Source of the DNA: Aradus depressus
Lineage: Eukaryota; Arthropoda; Insecta; Hemiptera; Aradidae
Length of the DNA: 64,000 nt
NCBI GenBank assembly: GCA_963662175.1
Contig: OY759226.1
Location: 23,730,446 to 23,794,445 of the forward strand
Direction of reading: 5' to 3'
Under the pieces are notes generated by a model. The model worked only from the letters and a program-made list of their open reading frames with translations. It made no database searches and was not told the origin of the DNA. Shown here one piece after another: positions 32,186 to 42,531 of this stretch; positions within the stretch are counted from its first letter, which is position 1; each line of letters starts with the position of its first letter. A program made the translations under genes and the position numbers.

Positions 32186-32417
32186 AATCATGAAATTATC
32201 CATAATAAAAAAATCATGTTTCATATTCAAAAATATTATCTGAAATGTAGCTTTAATTTTTATTTTTTTGACACTCCTCGAAAGATATCCTCTTTAAAGT
32301 CTGTTGAATCTACGTATTAATCACAATTTTTTATTATTAAATAGTACTAGTTTATATTTCTTGTTTTTTTTCTTTTATGTATTTTCATTATCATTATATA
32401 TATACACACATATAATA

Positions 32418-32448
<31 letters not shown>

Positions 32449-32630
32449 ATAATATATATATATATATAATTAATTAATTATGAAAATTGTGATTAAGACG
32501 TAGATTCGACTGACTTTAAAGAGGATATCTTTCGAGGAGTGTCAAAAAAATAAAAATTAAAGCTATATTTCAGATAATATTTTTGAATATGAAACACAAT
32601 TTTTTTATTATGGATAATTTCATCATATAT
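32186..32630. mobile_element. Foldback element, arms about 140 bp
   Basis: The left arm (ATCATGAAATTATCCATAAT, then TTGACACTCCTCGAAAGATA) and the reverse complement of the right arm agree at about 95%. The centre is AT repeats. No coding frame. It is part of the insertion that splits the R1-like LINE. Confidence 0.8.
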
Positions 32631-32682
32631 ATAATTGTTATTATGTTTTCATTCTCTTTTCTATATTTCGCAAATTGTGACC

Positions 32683-33369
32683 TAAGGAAGAGATGTAAGA
32701 ACGTCCCGAAATGTCGAATGGTGAAAAAGACACTTCCGGAAAAGTTATAAAAAATTATTATCTTAATTTTAATTTAATTAAAAAATTTATCTACTGTATT
32801 TATTATACACTTTATTTATCTACTGCATAATATTATCATTTTTTTACTCACATTTTCAAGTATTTATTTATTTATTTCATTTTATTTTTTATTAGTATTA
32901 TTAATTCTAATCCTTGTGTATCGGACTCTAAGAGTTAATGTCTAATTTATAAGATAACTTAATGTATACATTCTTATGACGTATCCTATTACCATGGAGG
33001 GAGCCGGTAGCTCAGTGGTATGAGTGCTTGACTTCTGAGCTCAAGAACGTTGGTTCGAAATCCGACCGAGGCCCTTAGTTTATTATATCTGGGAGGTAAA
33101 ATAAACTTAAGCATGCCGTCCTTCGGATGGGACGTTAAGCGATGGTCCCGAGCCTGTACAATGTCAGGTACTCGTTAAAGACTTCTGCCCTAGGTGAATA
33201 AAAATTTAGGGTAGGCAAAATTTAGGACTCCCATAGTAGAGTCGGGCTCATGTCCACCAGAGTGACGAAAGAGCGCTCTGGTAGTAGGCGATATGACCTC
33301 GTAGTTAAAGCCCTTCATGTTATTAACCTATTACCATGTTATGGTTTAATGGGAATAAATATTAATATT
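32683..33369 (+). repeat. Repeat X, copy 2 (with SINE-A inside)
   Basis: CTAAGGAAGAGATGTAAGAA, GGTGAAAAAGACACTTCCGG and TAATCCTTGTGTATCGGACT to CCTATTACCATG, then the SINE. It resumes with TTATGGTTTAATGGGAATAA and ends in ATT repeats. The ATT-repeat end suggests target-primed retrotransposition. Confidence 0.75.
32997..33326 (+). mobile_element. SINE-A, full length with 12-bp TSD
   Basis: Complete copy of 330 bp flanked by perfect direct repeats CCTATTACCATG at 32985-32996 and 33327-33338, the direct sign of LINE-mediated insertion. Head, B box (one change: TTCGAAATCC) and body are all present. Confidence 0.95.
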
Positions 33370-33371
33370 AT

Positions 33372-33680
33372 TATAACCCGAACTGTTGATGCGTGGATGT
33401 CGGAACTACAGAACATGTAGTCCTCCATGTTCGCTGTACGTCCAGGCCAGGGTGGAGTTCATTCCAAACCTGGGACAGGCGACGGAAACCGACTGCCCAG
33501 TGTTCAGCCGGTTTGTTGCCTCCTGCTGGGAGCAGAAGAAAGCAGTATGACAGGCTGGGAAAAGGACCGTCGAACGGCACAGAATGACCGGCCGATGATC
33601 GTCTTCAACCCGCCTTAGGCTCACATGGGCCTTCTCTGATCCCGAGCTCTCTCGTCATATGACGGACGGGTGCAAGGTGC
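33372..33680 (+). mobile_element. R1-like LINE fragment, 3' part
   Basis: Continues the copy begun at 31813: AACCCGAACTGT, GAACATGTAGTCCTCCATGT and CAGTGTTCAGCCGGTTTGTT match 17965-18140. The bases missing between 32131 and 33372 are accounted for by the inserted foldback, repeat X and SINE. Confidence 0.75.
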
Positions 33681-33753
33681 ATCCAAAAATTTTAATAAAA
33701 AATTATAGAAAATAAAGGTTTGTATCAGAAAAGATTGTTTAGGTTCTATCTAC

Positions 33754-34628
33754 CAGTGTTGGCAAAAATTTAGTTTGATTGACGATTAAAAACTAAAACA
33801 AACGTAATTAGTTTAACTGACGATTGACGATTGAATTAGTTTTAGTCGTATAAAAAATTGAAATGATGATTGAATCAATTTTAGTTTTCAATGTTGATTA
33901 ATAATTTGATTGCAATACTAATGTCGAGGAAATTGTAAAGTAAACGAATTATTAAATTAGACAAATGGTTTATTCTTTTATTAGTCATTCATACATGGTA
34001 TGCAAATAACAATATTTTCATATTTTTTATTTATTTATTCTTTTACTAGTACAGCACACATAATCAAACCGTCAATGTTTTCGATTCATTATATTTAAAT
34101 TGCTTTCCATGACGACTCTTTTTTCAAACATCTCATCAGATAGTTTGTGTGATTTCGGTGAGTTGGTCATAGTAGCATAGGAAAACATTCTTTCAACTGG
34201 CCCCGATGATGTCATAGGCTCTGTAGCTAACAATGCTTTGTATCAATACAATAGACCCTTTCCAGGTAGTGACACGAACAGCGATACAATGTGCTAATAA
34301 ACAGAAAAGTACCTAATTACCTATAAGATAAGGCTTATTTTGAATTGAAAGAACTTGAGTAATTTTTAAGAGTTTAAAATTTTATTGCGTGGTGTCAGAA
34401 GGTACAAGGTCGGTTCATTTTCTGGATAATATTTTATTGCCTCGTTTTCAAATACAAAAAATATCTTTTTAGTTAAAAATTAATCCAAACTAAAACTAAT
34501 AACTAATGATTACTCGATTTTAGTAGTGACTAAAACTAAATTATCAATCGTGATTGATTTAGTCATAACTAACTTTTTAGTTTGATTCGTCAATCGATTG
34601 AAAATATTAATGACTAAGCCCAACTCTG
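33754..34628. mobile_element. hAT element, 875 bp, TSD CTATCTAC
   Basis: Ends CAGTGTTGGCAAA and GCCCAACTCTG are imperfect inverted repeats. They are flanked by a perfect 8-bp duplication CTATCTAC (33746-33753 and 34629-34636). Subterminal AGTTTGATTGACGATT-like motifs recur at both ends. The inside keeps a transposase remnant on the minus strand. Confidence 0.93.
34072..34244 (-). pseudogene. hAT transposase C-terminal remnant
   Basis: Frame reads ATEPMTSSGPVERMFSYATM, then NSPKSHKLSDEMFEKRVV and stops at 34072-34074. The S-x-x-x-ER-x-FS pattern and the following helix are characteristic of the hAT C-terminal dimerisation domain. Only about 55 residues survive and the catalytic domain is absent, so the element cannot move by itself. 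Confidence 0.75.
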
Positions 34629-34780
34629 CTATCTACGAAATAAAACTCACTCCTTTTAATTTACGTCATGATTCGATTTATCGAACTTCAAAAATCCTTC
34701 ATGGGTACCAAGATTTCATAAATTCGATTCATCCCCCTCTACAAGATTGATTATTAATTTTTTTGCACAAATGTACATAC

Positions 34781-34918
34781 CTTTAACAGATGCAGTTCTT
34801 GTACAGTTGTAGAGAATTGCCAATTCACCGAATGCTCTTCCTGGACCAATCGTTGTTAATCCTTTGCCATTTTTGATAACTTCAAATTCTCCAGAAGCTG
34901 ACACGTACAAATGACTTC
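34781..34918 (-). CDS. Pkg21D: cGMP-dependent protein kinase, exon 3: cGMP-binding site A core
   Basis: 138 bases reading [40 protein letters not shown] and TASVK. It contains the phosphate-binding cassette [14 protein letters not shown] with Glu, Arg and the cGMP-selective Thr. HLYVSA-x-GEF is diagnostic of the Pkg21D type. Acceptor TTTTCAG, donor GTATGT; the exon starts inside a Gly and ends inside a Val codon. Confidence 0.94.
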
Positions 34919-34988
34919 CTGAAAATTATAAATAAATAAATTATTAATAATACTCCAATATACTTCATATTATTTTAACCCGCTATGA

Positions 34989-35653
34989 CTAGCAGTAATA
35001 CCCGGCGTTGCCCGGGGAACTTTGACTTTTCTCCTAATATCTCTCGTTCGAATCCATTTCAATTCTTCAATAGTACATTCATGATGTTATAATTTTCAAT
35101 TATTCATATGGAATAACGCTTATAGTCCTTCAACGGCAGACATCCCAGCTAGTAAGTTTTTAGGACCCCTGGGCACCATGGCTAGTACGCGCCATTCAAC
35201 GGCGGAAACCACAGCTAGTGAATACTTAGCATCAGTGGACTTCCTAGCCAGTGCGTACATGAGAACGCTTGTGACCACCAGGTTGATTAACTTGATAGAC
35301 TTCAACCATCCTGGAGCTAAAACTAATTTATTTAAAAAGATTTCTCATTAATCGTTGCAATGGTTTTTGAGTTACAAAGATTGCGTGAGTGGATGCTGGG
35401 ATGTACCAGGGGTTGATTAAAAAATAAACCTTATCTATTCAAAAAGATTCCTCATTAATCATTGCAGTGGTTTTTGAGTTACAAAGATTGCGTGGGTGGA
35501 TGCTGGGATGGACCAGATATTGAGGTACTAATACGCCTATAACCTTCCACAGACGATGACGAACAAATTAAAAAAAAAATTAATCAAATCCATCAAGCCG
35601 TTCGTGAGTTATAGCGGTACAACGCACAGACATTTTCAGCTTTATATATATGA
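34989..35653 (-). mobile_element. Helitron, 665 bp
   Basis: Read on the minus strand it begins TCATATATATAAAGCTGAAA after an A and ends with the hairpin CCCCGGGCAACGCCGGGT, then ATTACTGCTAG before a T. TC start, subterminal hairpin, CTAG end and insertion between A and T are the Helitron hallmarks. It has no Rep or helicase frame, so it is non-autonomous. The inside carries one or two units of the GCTAGT motif repeated in the copy at 59480-61923. Confidence 0.88.
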
Positions 35654-35701
35654 TAAAGTGAAAACTGACATTATTGCAGAGATATTGTGAAATAATTCAA
35701 A

Positions 35702-35935
35702 TGGACTTGAAAAATAAAATAAAACTGGTTTATTTAATATATTGTCTAATTTCACTAACTATATATACATGGGAGTACTTTCGGTATTTCTACCATCCTC
35801 AGCCAAAAGCATCTTATCGGTCTTATCTCTTATGCTTTTGGCTGAGGATGGTAGAAATACCGAAAGTACTCCCATGTATATATAGTTAGTGACATTAGAC
35901 AATATATTAAATAAACCAGTTTTATTTTATTTTTC
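35702..35935. repeat. Near-perfect palindrome (arms about 107 bp, loop about 21 nt)
   Basis: GGACTTGAAAAATAAAATAA and TTATTTTATTTTTCAAGACC mark the outer ends; CCATCCTCAGCCAAAAGCA and TGCTTTTGGCTGAGGATGG the inner ends. I see only one or two mismatches (e.g. TTTCACTAAC against GTTAGTGACA). The near identity implies a recent origin or a sequencing foldback artefact. Confidence 0.93.
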
Positions 35936-36065
35936 AAGACCATATGATAAAGTATTGTAATTATGCAAAAATTAGAGATAGAGTGTTTACACTTCAAGAT
36001 TTCCTGAAAACACGTTTTGTAGGATGGAATTACTTATTATTATAATGGAATCACCGATTATGTAT

Positions 36066-36258
36066 TTCCCCAGCACGAATTACTAATCAATTACATTCAT
36101 GTATAGGCATAAGTTTTCGGGATTTTTGAGTTCAACCCCCTCTGATCCCCCTCCCTTTCAGCTCATTCCACTGGAAGTCGTTACGATAGATTCCATATTT
36201 ATAGGGCTTTGAATTTACATATAATATTTCGTGTGAATATTAAAAGTATTGGGAGTTA
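36066..36258 (-). repeat. Family B repeat fragment
   Basis: CCCCAGCACGAATTACTAAT, then TTGAGTTCAACCCCCTCTGA and ATTTACATATAATATTTCGT, in reverse orientation. 36259-36851 after it shows no gene; a copy of the ACACACTTCTTTATCTG segment (inverted relative to 12215) lies near 36790. Confidence 0.6.
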
Positions 36259-36851
36259 TCTTATTTAATATATTTTAAATACAAGGACTGGAACCTGGTC
36301 GGTTCCTATGGCGGCCATTGGTTCTAGAACTTTCTATAAAGTCGAAACGTTCTACAGACTTCTATATTGCCCCAAGGGGCTTTATTAATTACAAATTCAT
36401 AATTTTTAATATTACATTATTACATATTTTCCCTTTGTGTAGGTCTAAGAATTTATCCCTCTAAGAATTGTGACTATGTCGTGTATTAGGGTAGGTAAGG
36501 ATATATGGTTATCAATTAATATATATATGGTGACATCACAGACACACACAAATTTATTTTACATTTTTGGAATCAGTAGTTTGGAAAATACGAAATTTCT
36601 GACCGATTACACAACTTCATTCATATGTGAAGAAATATATTATACGATAATACAGTCGAAATATATTACATTTTCTTTGATGATCACAATAAAAGTACAA
36701 CATAAAAAAAGGCAAATGCAGTCGAAATATATTACACACTTTCTTATACCATGAACGTAGAAATTCTCAAAAAACAGCTGACATCACAGATAAAGAAGTG
36801 TGTAGTTGTGTGTGTGTGTGTTGCGCGCGCAACTTGTCCGACACGCACTTA

Positions 36852-37502
36852 GGCCAACCTCACATTAGGCAATTCCGAAGAGACGCGACTGATATTCAAG
36901 TATCTTGAGGGTATCTTAAAAGTCACTTTCTATGTTGAGTGGTGGGGAGACACAAACGGAGCTACTCCCAGGAGACGCGTATCCTACCAGTCTCATGCTA
37001 CCTGGCAGGAAGGTCGCCCGTCCCTTCAGTCTTCTGCGTCGCGTCTTGAAATGGCTGATGAACACGTGTTCAATATAAAATTTGTGGATGAAATTGAAAA
37101 ACTCCCGAAAACCCCCTGAGAAACAATGCACAGTGTAGGAATGATTCTTTCGTCATTGGGTAGAATGCTACGAACTTTGAATCTGACTTTTCCAGCTCTT
37201 TAGCAACAACAAATAATCTGCAGTTAACATTCCTTTCGATGTAAGGATGGCGCCATAATCTTCGGATTTTCCTTTTTCTATAATAATAATAAGCAACAAC
37301 GACATCTTCATCACTTGAAGAATCTTCACTTGTCATGGTAAACGACTCAGCTTCTCGCAACGGCTAGATGCAGACTTCAGAAATCCTAGTCGCTGCACAG
37401 TATCCTCAGTGTGAGGAAAAAAGCTTCCTACGGGTATCATACCCACAGGCAACTCAAATTGAGTATCTTTCGAGTTTCTTCCTGCCTAATGTGAGGTTGG
37501 CC
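36852..37502. mobile_element. PIF/Harbinger element, 651 bp, TSD TTA
   Basis: Ends GGCCAACCTCACATTAGGCA and TGCCTAATGTGAGGTTGGCC are perfect 20-bp inverted repeats flanked by TTA (36849-36851 and 37503-37505), the 3-bp duplication typical of PIF/Harbinger. It contains the N-terminus of a transposase on the minus strand, so it is an internally deleted derivative. Confidence 0.93.
37070..37360 (-). pseudogene. Harbinger transposase N-terminal remnant
   Basis: 96-codon frame: SSSDEDVVVAYYYYRKRKIR, then RLWRHPYIERNVNCRLFVVA and FVAFYPMTKESFLHCALFL. The acidic start, basic patch, W-x-HP and the F-x-x-[FY]-x-M segments match the N-terminus of Harbinger DDE transposases. The catalytic DDE domain is deleted. 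The frame itself is unbroken, so a short protein is possible, but I have no reason to think it is used. Confidence 0.7.
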
Positions 37503-37550
37503 TTACACAAGCACATCAACGAGGCTTTTGCTCTGAGAGCTAAGATGACT

Positions 37551-37770
37551 TCAACACTTCAGTCTTGGGGCTGCAATAGTCTTCTCTAGTTCATAATACG
37601 CTGGTCCTGCAGCGGTCATCAGAGAATCTAGGAACTTCTTGGTAACTTTCATTATGAAGTCTTCAACATATGAAATGCCTAGTTCTTCGTGAAGCTGCTT
37701 GTTCCTCAGGAACCATTGCGTATTTACTGCCGTGCGTAAAACTTTATTTTGCACCTTCTGGAACCCTTCA
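37551..37770 (-). mobile_element. Jockey-type LINE fragment (post-RT)
   Basis: Reads GFQKVQNKVLRTAVNTQWFL, then RNKQLHEELGISYVEDFIMK, matching the Jockey signature VQNKVLRTI-x-NAPW-[YF]-x-RN-x-x-L-H-x-DL. It lies downstream (minus strand) of the RT fragment at 38108-38600 and is probably the same insertion. Confidence 0.8.
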
Positions 37771-38107
37771 AGTTTCTTACCAGATGGTAGAAGAAGAGTT
37801 TATTACGACAGTCGCATTTACAGAGGTACAATTATACAATAAGGTTCCTTAACCATTACCCTTATACACTAAATACAGATCAAAAATAATCAGTTAAATT
37901 AAAAACAACTGTTTAAGAGTAAATTTTAAAAAACTCTTAAAAAACGAATACAAAGTAACTGAAATGAATAGAAAATAAAGTAATAAACATTCAAAAACAG
38001 AGATTGTAATTTAAAATCGTGAACGGATATTTTTGTGTTTCCCTCCCTGAGTTTTCCCTATTTTCTTTACCAAAACGTTTTGATTTGTGACACACTTAAG
38101 TAGAAAG

Positions 38108-38600
38108 TTTTTACTGAAGTTTATTATGTAGTCCAGTAGGAGCTCAACATTTAGGTCTTCATGGATTTGGAGAATGGAGGTGTCCCTCGAGTAGCTACCA
38201 ACCAATCTAAGGCATTTGTATACCAGATGGTAGCCCCCAGACCGGGCATGCAGTTATGTGTATATGCGAAGGCTGTATCTTGTCTTGAGTCTGGAGGTCC
38301 TGTTAATTCGGATACGTGCGTAGGCCTGGTTCAACTTCTTGGTGGTATGTAGCTTCCAGGTGAGACGTTTGTCCAACTCCACTCCCAGGTATTTGACGCT
38401 CTTGTCTTTCGGATTCCATGGCACTTCCACACCATTGATCTTAACTGGAGTAAGTCCCGTATACTTTTGTTTGGATTGAATGTTAAGCCCCCAGACACTT
38501 CACTCACTACCGTTTGAAGCAGGGACGCTGCTATTCTTGGGTCATCGTCCTGACTGATAATACATAGGTACGTCGTCAGCATACATAGTAATAAACTGAT
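38108..38600 (-). mobile_element. Jockey-type LINE reverse transcriptase fragment
   Basis: In broken frames on the minus strand: YADDVPMYYQS (the RT catalytic YADD), PVKINGVEVPWNPKDKSVKY and LGVELDKRLTWKLHTTKKLN. Stop codons (for example after QSGR) and frameshifts show it is dead. 37771-38107 between it and the post-RT piece is AT-rich filler. Confidence 0.8.
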
Positions 38601-38996
38601 CAGACAAGATAGCTATGTCTGAACAGTATATAGAATACATAAATAAATGATTGAAATAAATATTGGAAATATTGCAAAAAACTTATGAATAAAGAACAAT
38701 TAATAAAATTTAACATGAATGATAATTTATATGTGTCATAATTCAAGTTTTTTTTTTATAAACTTGTTTTAAAAGAAATTTCTTGGGACTTGCCATCATT
38801 TCGAAATTTATGAAGTCACATTTTTCTAAGCTTTTATACTTAATAGGATTGGGTTATTATGCAAATCGAGCAGGGAATTAACTACATCAATTAGTTTCAA
38901 ATTAGTTAATTTTTAATAATAATAATTTCGTCAAAAAAAGCAGAACAGTTATTATCATTAAAAAAAATAATAAAAATGGGTGAATTACATGCTATG
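38601..38996. other. No recognisable feature
   Basis: AT-rich intron sequence without a frame or known repeat. Confidence 0.5.
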
Positions 38997-39735
38997 TACT
39001 TCCCCAGAACTAATTAATTAGGTTTTCGCTTCCCTTCTAAAACGAGTCTGCTGTTTGGGGTAACAATCAATTGTTGACTTATATATGAGCTTCTGAATTC
39101 TCATACTAAATTTTGTGTCGATGCATTTATTGCATCTGCAGTTAAGGAGGATTTTGGGCCCTCTTCAGATCTCCTCTTCCCTGCGGCCGATTCTACTGAA
39201 AATTAATGTGCTGTCTTTTTGGTGTTTTGAATTTATACATGAAATTTCGTGCTCAATACATTCATAATATTGAGAGACATCATATTTACTTCCCCAGGTC
39301 TACGAAGTATAAGGGAAATTATGTAATCGATCAAAAATTCGGTGCAGAGTTTTCAACGGAATTTCATTTTTTCCGACCTCTATATTCCAAATAAAAAAAA
39401 TCAAAAAAATCTGTGTATCTGAGCATCTGTGTGTCTGAGAATGCGGTAACTTCCGAAAGATTGAATGCATCGATACGAAATTTTATATATGCATTCAGAA
39501 CCAGCTTACGACACGTATTGTTTAGAAGAGGAGGTTCAATTTAAAAACCCTAATAACTGGCGATGAAATGAATTTATCGACACATAATTTAGTATGACGA
39601 TTTAGGAGCCACTGTGTAAGTCAACTATTGAATATTAGCGCAAACAGTCGACTGGTTTTGGAGAGGGAGCGAAAACTTAATTGATAAATTCGTTCTGGGG
39701 AAGTTCATTGCCGGCGATTTACCAACGACTTTTTT
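38997..39735. repeat. Two family B copies, tail to head (minus then plus)
   Basis: 38997-39290 is family B reversed (ACTTCCCCAGAACTAATTAA first). 39298-39735 is family B forward (TCTACGAAGTATAAGGGAAA to GGGAAGTTCATTGCCGGCG). Their outer ends are the same terminus, giving an imperfect inverted arrangement. Confidence 0.65.
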
Positions 39736-39837
39736 TACTTTAAACCATTTTATGTTTCCCCAACAATATATATCATAACAAAAAAAAAAAAAAAAAGTCC
39801 CAAAAAACATTTGCTTAAAACCAAAAAAATATTTTTA

Positions 39838-40134
39838 TATCGCCTACTACCAGAGCCCTCTTTCATCACTCTGGTGGACATGAGCCCGACTCTACTGTGG
39901 CAGTCCAAAATTTTGCCTAATCTAAATTGTTATTAATTTAGGATAGGGGTCTTTAATACGAGTACCTGACATCGTACAGGCTCGGGACCATCTCTTAACG
40001 TCACATCCGGAGGACGGCGTGCTTAAGTTTATTTTACCTCCCAGAAGAAATAAACAAAGGGCCTCGGCCGGGTTTCGAACCCACGATCTTGAGCTCAAAA
40101 GGCAAGCACGCATACCACTGAGCTACCGGGGCCG
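39838..40134 (-). mobile_element. SINE-A, tail-truncated
   Basis: Minus strand: perfect head GGTAGCTCAGTGGTATGCG, B box GGGTTCGAAACCC and most of the body; the last 30 bases of the tail are missing. Confidence 0.88.
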
Positions 40135-40212
40135 TCCTTACATAGTGGATTCTGAATCTTTATACTAAATTTTATATCGATAGATTCGTTACATCGACAG
40201 TTAGGTAATATA

Positions 40213-41018
40213 CAGGGTGATTCCCTCGTAACTTTAAAAATGGATGAAACTAGACCAAAAATGGAGTAGAATGCCGCCAACCACACCTTTCTATCTCAAT
40301 CCGTTGCCGAGTTATGATTTTTTAAAGTTTTTTTCGAGAAAACCAGGTTTTTTGCCATCAAGTCCCACATTTCTCCCCTTTAAATCAATTTTTCTCAACT
40401 TTTGACCACATTTTCGGAATCAGCGTTACATTTCCTATGAGACTAGTGTACTTTCAACTTTGAAAATTCCCAACTTAGAACCAAAATAATAGCTAAAACG
40501 TTAACATTTTAGAAAAATTAAAATTTCGGGATATACTTCCACGTCAACTACATTCCTGCTCAAGGACCGCTTTAACAGTGAAGGGGGCTAGAAAACTTGA
40601 AAATTTAATCAGCTTTCTATTGGTATGGTCAACTTTGCGATTCCGTATCGATTTCATGGAGCAATTTAAGGTTGAATGCGAAAAAACGTGATGCAAATCG
40701 AATCTAATGAGGTCAGAAATGCAAATTTTTTATTTTTTTTTAATCTAGAGATCACCTCAACTGGGCACACTTATGATCTCTAGACTAAAAAAAAAAAAAA
40801 AAAAAAAAAAAACCATTTGTGACCTCTTTAGATTCGATTTAAAGGGGAGAAATGTGCGACTTGATGTCAAAAAACGTGGTTTTCTCGAAAAAAACCTTTA
40901 AAAAATCATATCTCGAGAACGGATTGAAATAGAAATGTGCGGTTGGCGGCATTCTACTCCATTTTCGGTCTAGTTTCATCCATTTTTTTTTTTTTTAAGT
41001 TACGAGGAAATCACCCTG
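40213..41018. mobile_element. TIR transposon, 806 bp, TA target site
   Basis: Begins CAGGGTGATTCCCTCGTAAC and ends with the inverse of CAGGGTGATTTCCTCGTAAC. The inverted repeats extend about 110 bp (TGGATGAAACTAGACC, TGGAGTAGAATGCCGCCAAC). TA flanks both ends. No open frame. It is inserted in a reversed family B copy whose halves are 40140-40212 and 41019-41235. A1/T1 slippage runs occur in the middle. Confidence 0.88.
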
Positions 41019-41272
41019 TATATGTCGGTATTTATATCGAGCCCTTCTTCTCTGGACCCCTTTTGACCCCTCCCCTTCGGGTGGTACCGCTGAAAATTAT
41101 AAGATGTTCTCCTTATGGGGCTTGGAATTTACATATGAAATTAAGTGTCAATACATTCCTTACAACGGCAGTTATTAAATTTTTTGTGTTAAGCCACCCC
41201 CTGATCCCAAAAACCTTAATAACTGCCATAAAATAATAAATAATAAAAAAACCTAAAACTAATTGTTCTTAC

Positions 41273-41415
41273 CAGCTTCGCCTTCTTTGATTAAGTAACT
41301 CCCTTTGACGCAGTCCCTTACGTACATACATTCAATAATATCTTTCAGCTGTCCTGGATCCAGATGTCGGAGAAAATTATTTTCAAGCAGTGCCATTTTA
41401 ATAAGATGTTTTGAT
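41273..41415 (-). CDS. Pkg21D: cGMP-dependent protein kinase, exon 2: start of cGMP site A
   Basis: 143 bases: SKHLIKMALLENNFLRHLDP, GQLKDIIECMYVRDCVKGSY and LIKEGEA. This is the N-terminal helix plus first beta strands of the first cyclic-nucleotide domain (LIK-x-A-x-x-x-N-x-FL, Q-[LI]-x-x-[IL]-[IV]-[ED]-CMY, [VL]-I-[RK]-EGE-x-G). Acceptor TTTCAG, donor GTAAGA. Confidence 0.93.
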
Positions 41416-41865
41416 CTGAAATTTTAATTATTATTTTTTTGCAAAAAAAAAAGTTTACTAACATAGTTAATTGCATACTATTATTTACCTGTTTTTCTTG
41501 AATAATTACACAATAAATAATTTAGCACTAACGATAAGATGTTGAAACAGGCCACGACATATTAACTAGAAAGTAATATTGACAAATTAAATAATTATTT
41601 TCAATTTCTAACTGTATTCAGATCAATGAGGCTGGTTATTATAAAGAGTTACGTCCAAATATTCAACCATTTAACGAACCTTATACCTTATTTTCTTCTA
41701 TTAATAAATAATGAGCCTTACTTATCTGTCTATAGTTTCCCCAAGATCCGCTAGATTACTCTCAACAAAAAATGATTTATAAATTGGCTAAATTTTTTTT
41801 TTATAGGAACATTTTTATACAAATAAACCTTATTATTATTGTACCTACTCATAAATTTTTAGGTA

Positions 41866-42531
41866 CAGTGTAAACTCCATATAACGTCACTCGATTTAAC
41901 GACAAACTCCCTAAAACATCGAAATTATTTGAATCTGGTTGGTTTACCTTGTTGTACATACAATGATACACTCTATGTAGCATCACACCCACTCTAAATA
42001 ACGACAACAATACGTCATTACTAAGCAATAAACAGTACTTTCAAGTTGCCAAAATTAATAAGAACTGCAGCTGTGTACATTTTTTTGTTTGTTATTTTGT
42101 TGCTTTATTGTCTAGCACGTATTTACCTCGACTGTCGGCATCATACGTACCGAAGATTCTAAGATATTCGTTTTTTTGTTTGTTGTGATTACCTTGCACG
42201 TGTTTACCTCGGCTGCTAGACTTTTTGTATAACCAAGTTGATCCCACAGTACCCCAAGATATGAATAAAATACATAAGAAAATACAATTAAAATACTGGA
42301 GCAGCAAAAAACATCAGACGAAGATAACAGACTAAACGCAATAAGCGTTGTTATTTGTATCAATATTAATGTTTGTTTTTATACTTTATTAGTAAATACA
42401 TATTATAATAGTAAAATACTATTAAATGTAATGTAATATGTATTGATTTTTCTTCTCTTCATTTAACGACAACTCTCAATAACGCCATAAAATGCGCAGT
42501 CCCTTGAGTGTCGTTATATAGAGTTCACACT
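41866..42531. mobile_element. pogo/Tigger-like non-autonomous element
   Basis: Left end CAGTGTAAACTCCATATAAC follows TA. The right end, reversed, is AGTGTGAACTCTATATAACG. Internal ATTTAACGACAA / TTGTCGTTAAAT motifs are also inverted. The right terminal G is lost, so the right TA is not clear. Its right two thirds are part of the tandem unit that follows. Confidence 0.65.

Noticed and set aside
32683..32740. Hammerhead in repeat X (CTAAGGA ... CCGAAATGTC)
   Set aside because: The core needs CTGANGA and the stems pair only weakly; weaker than the repeat P case.
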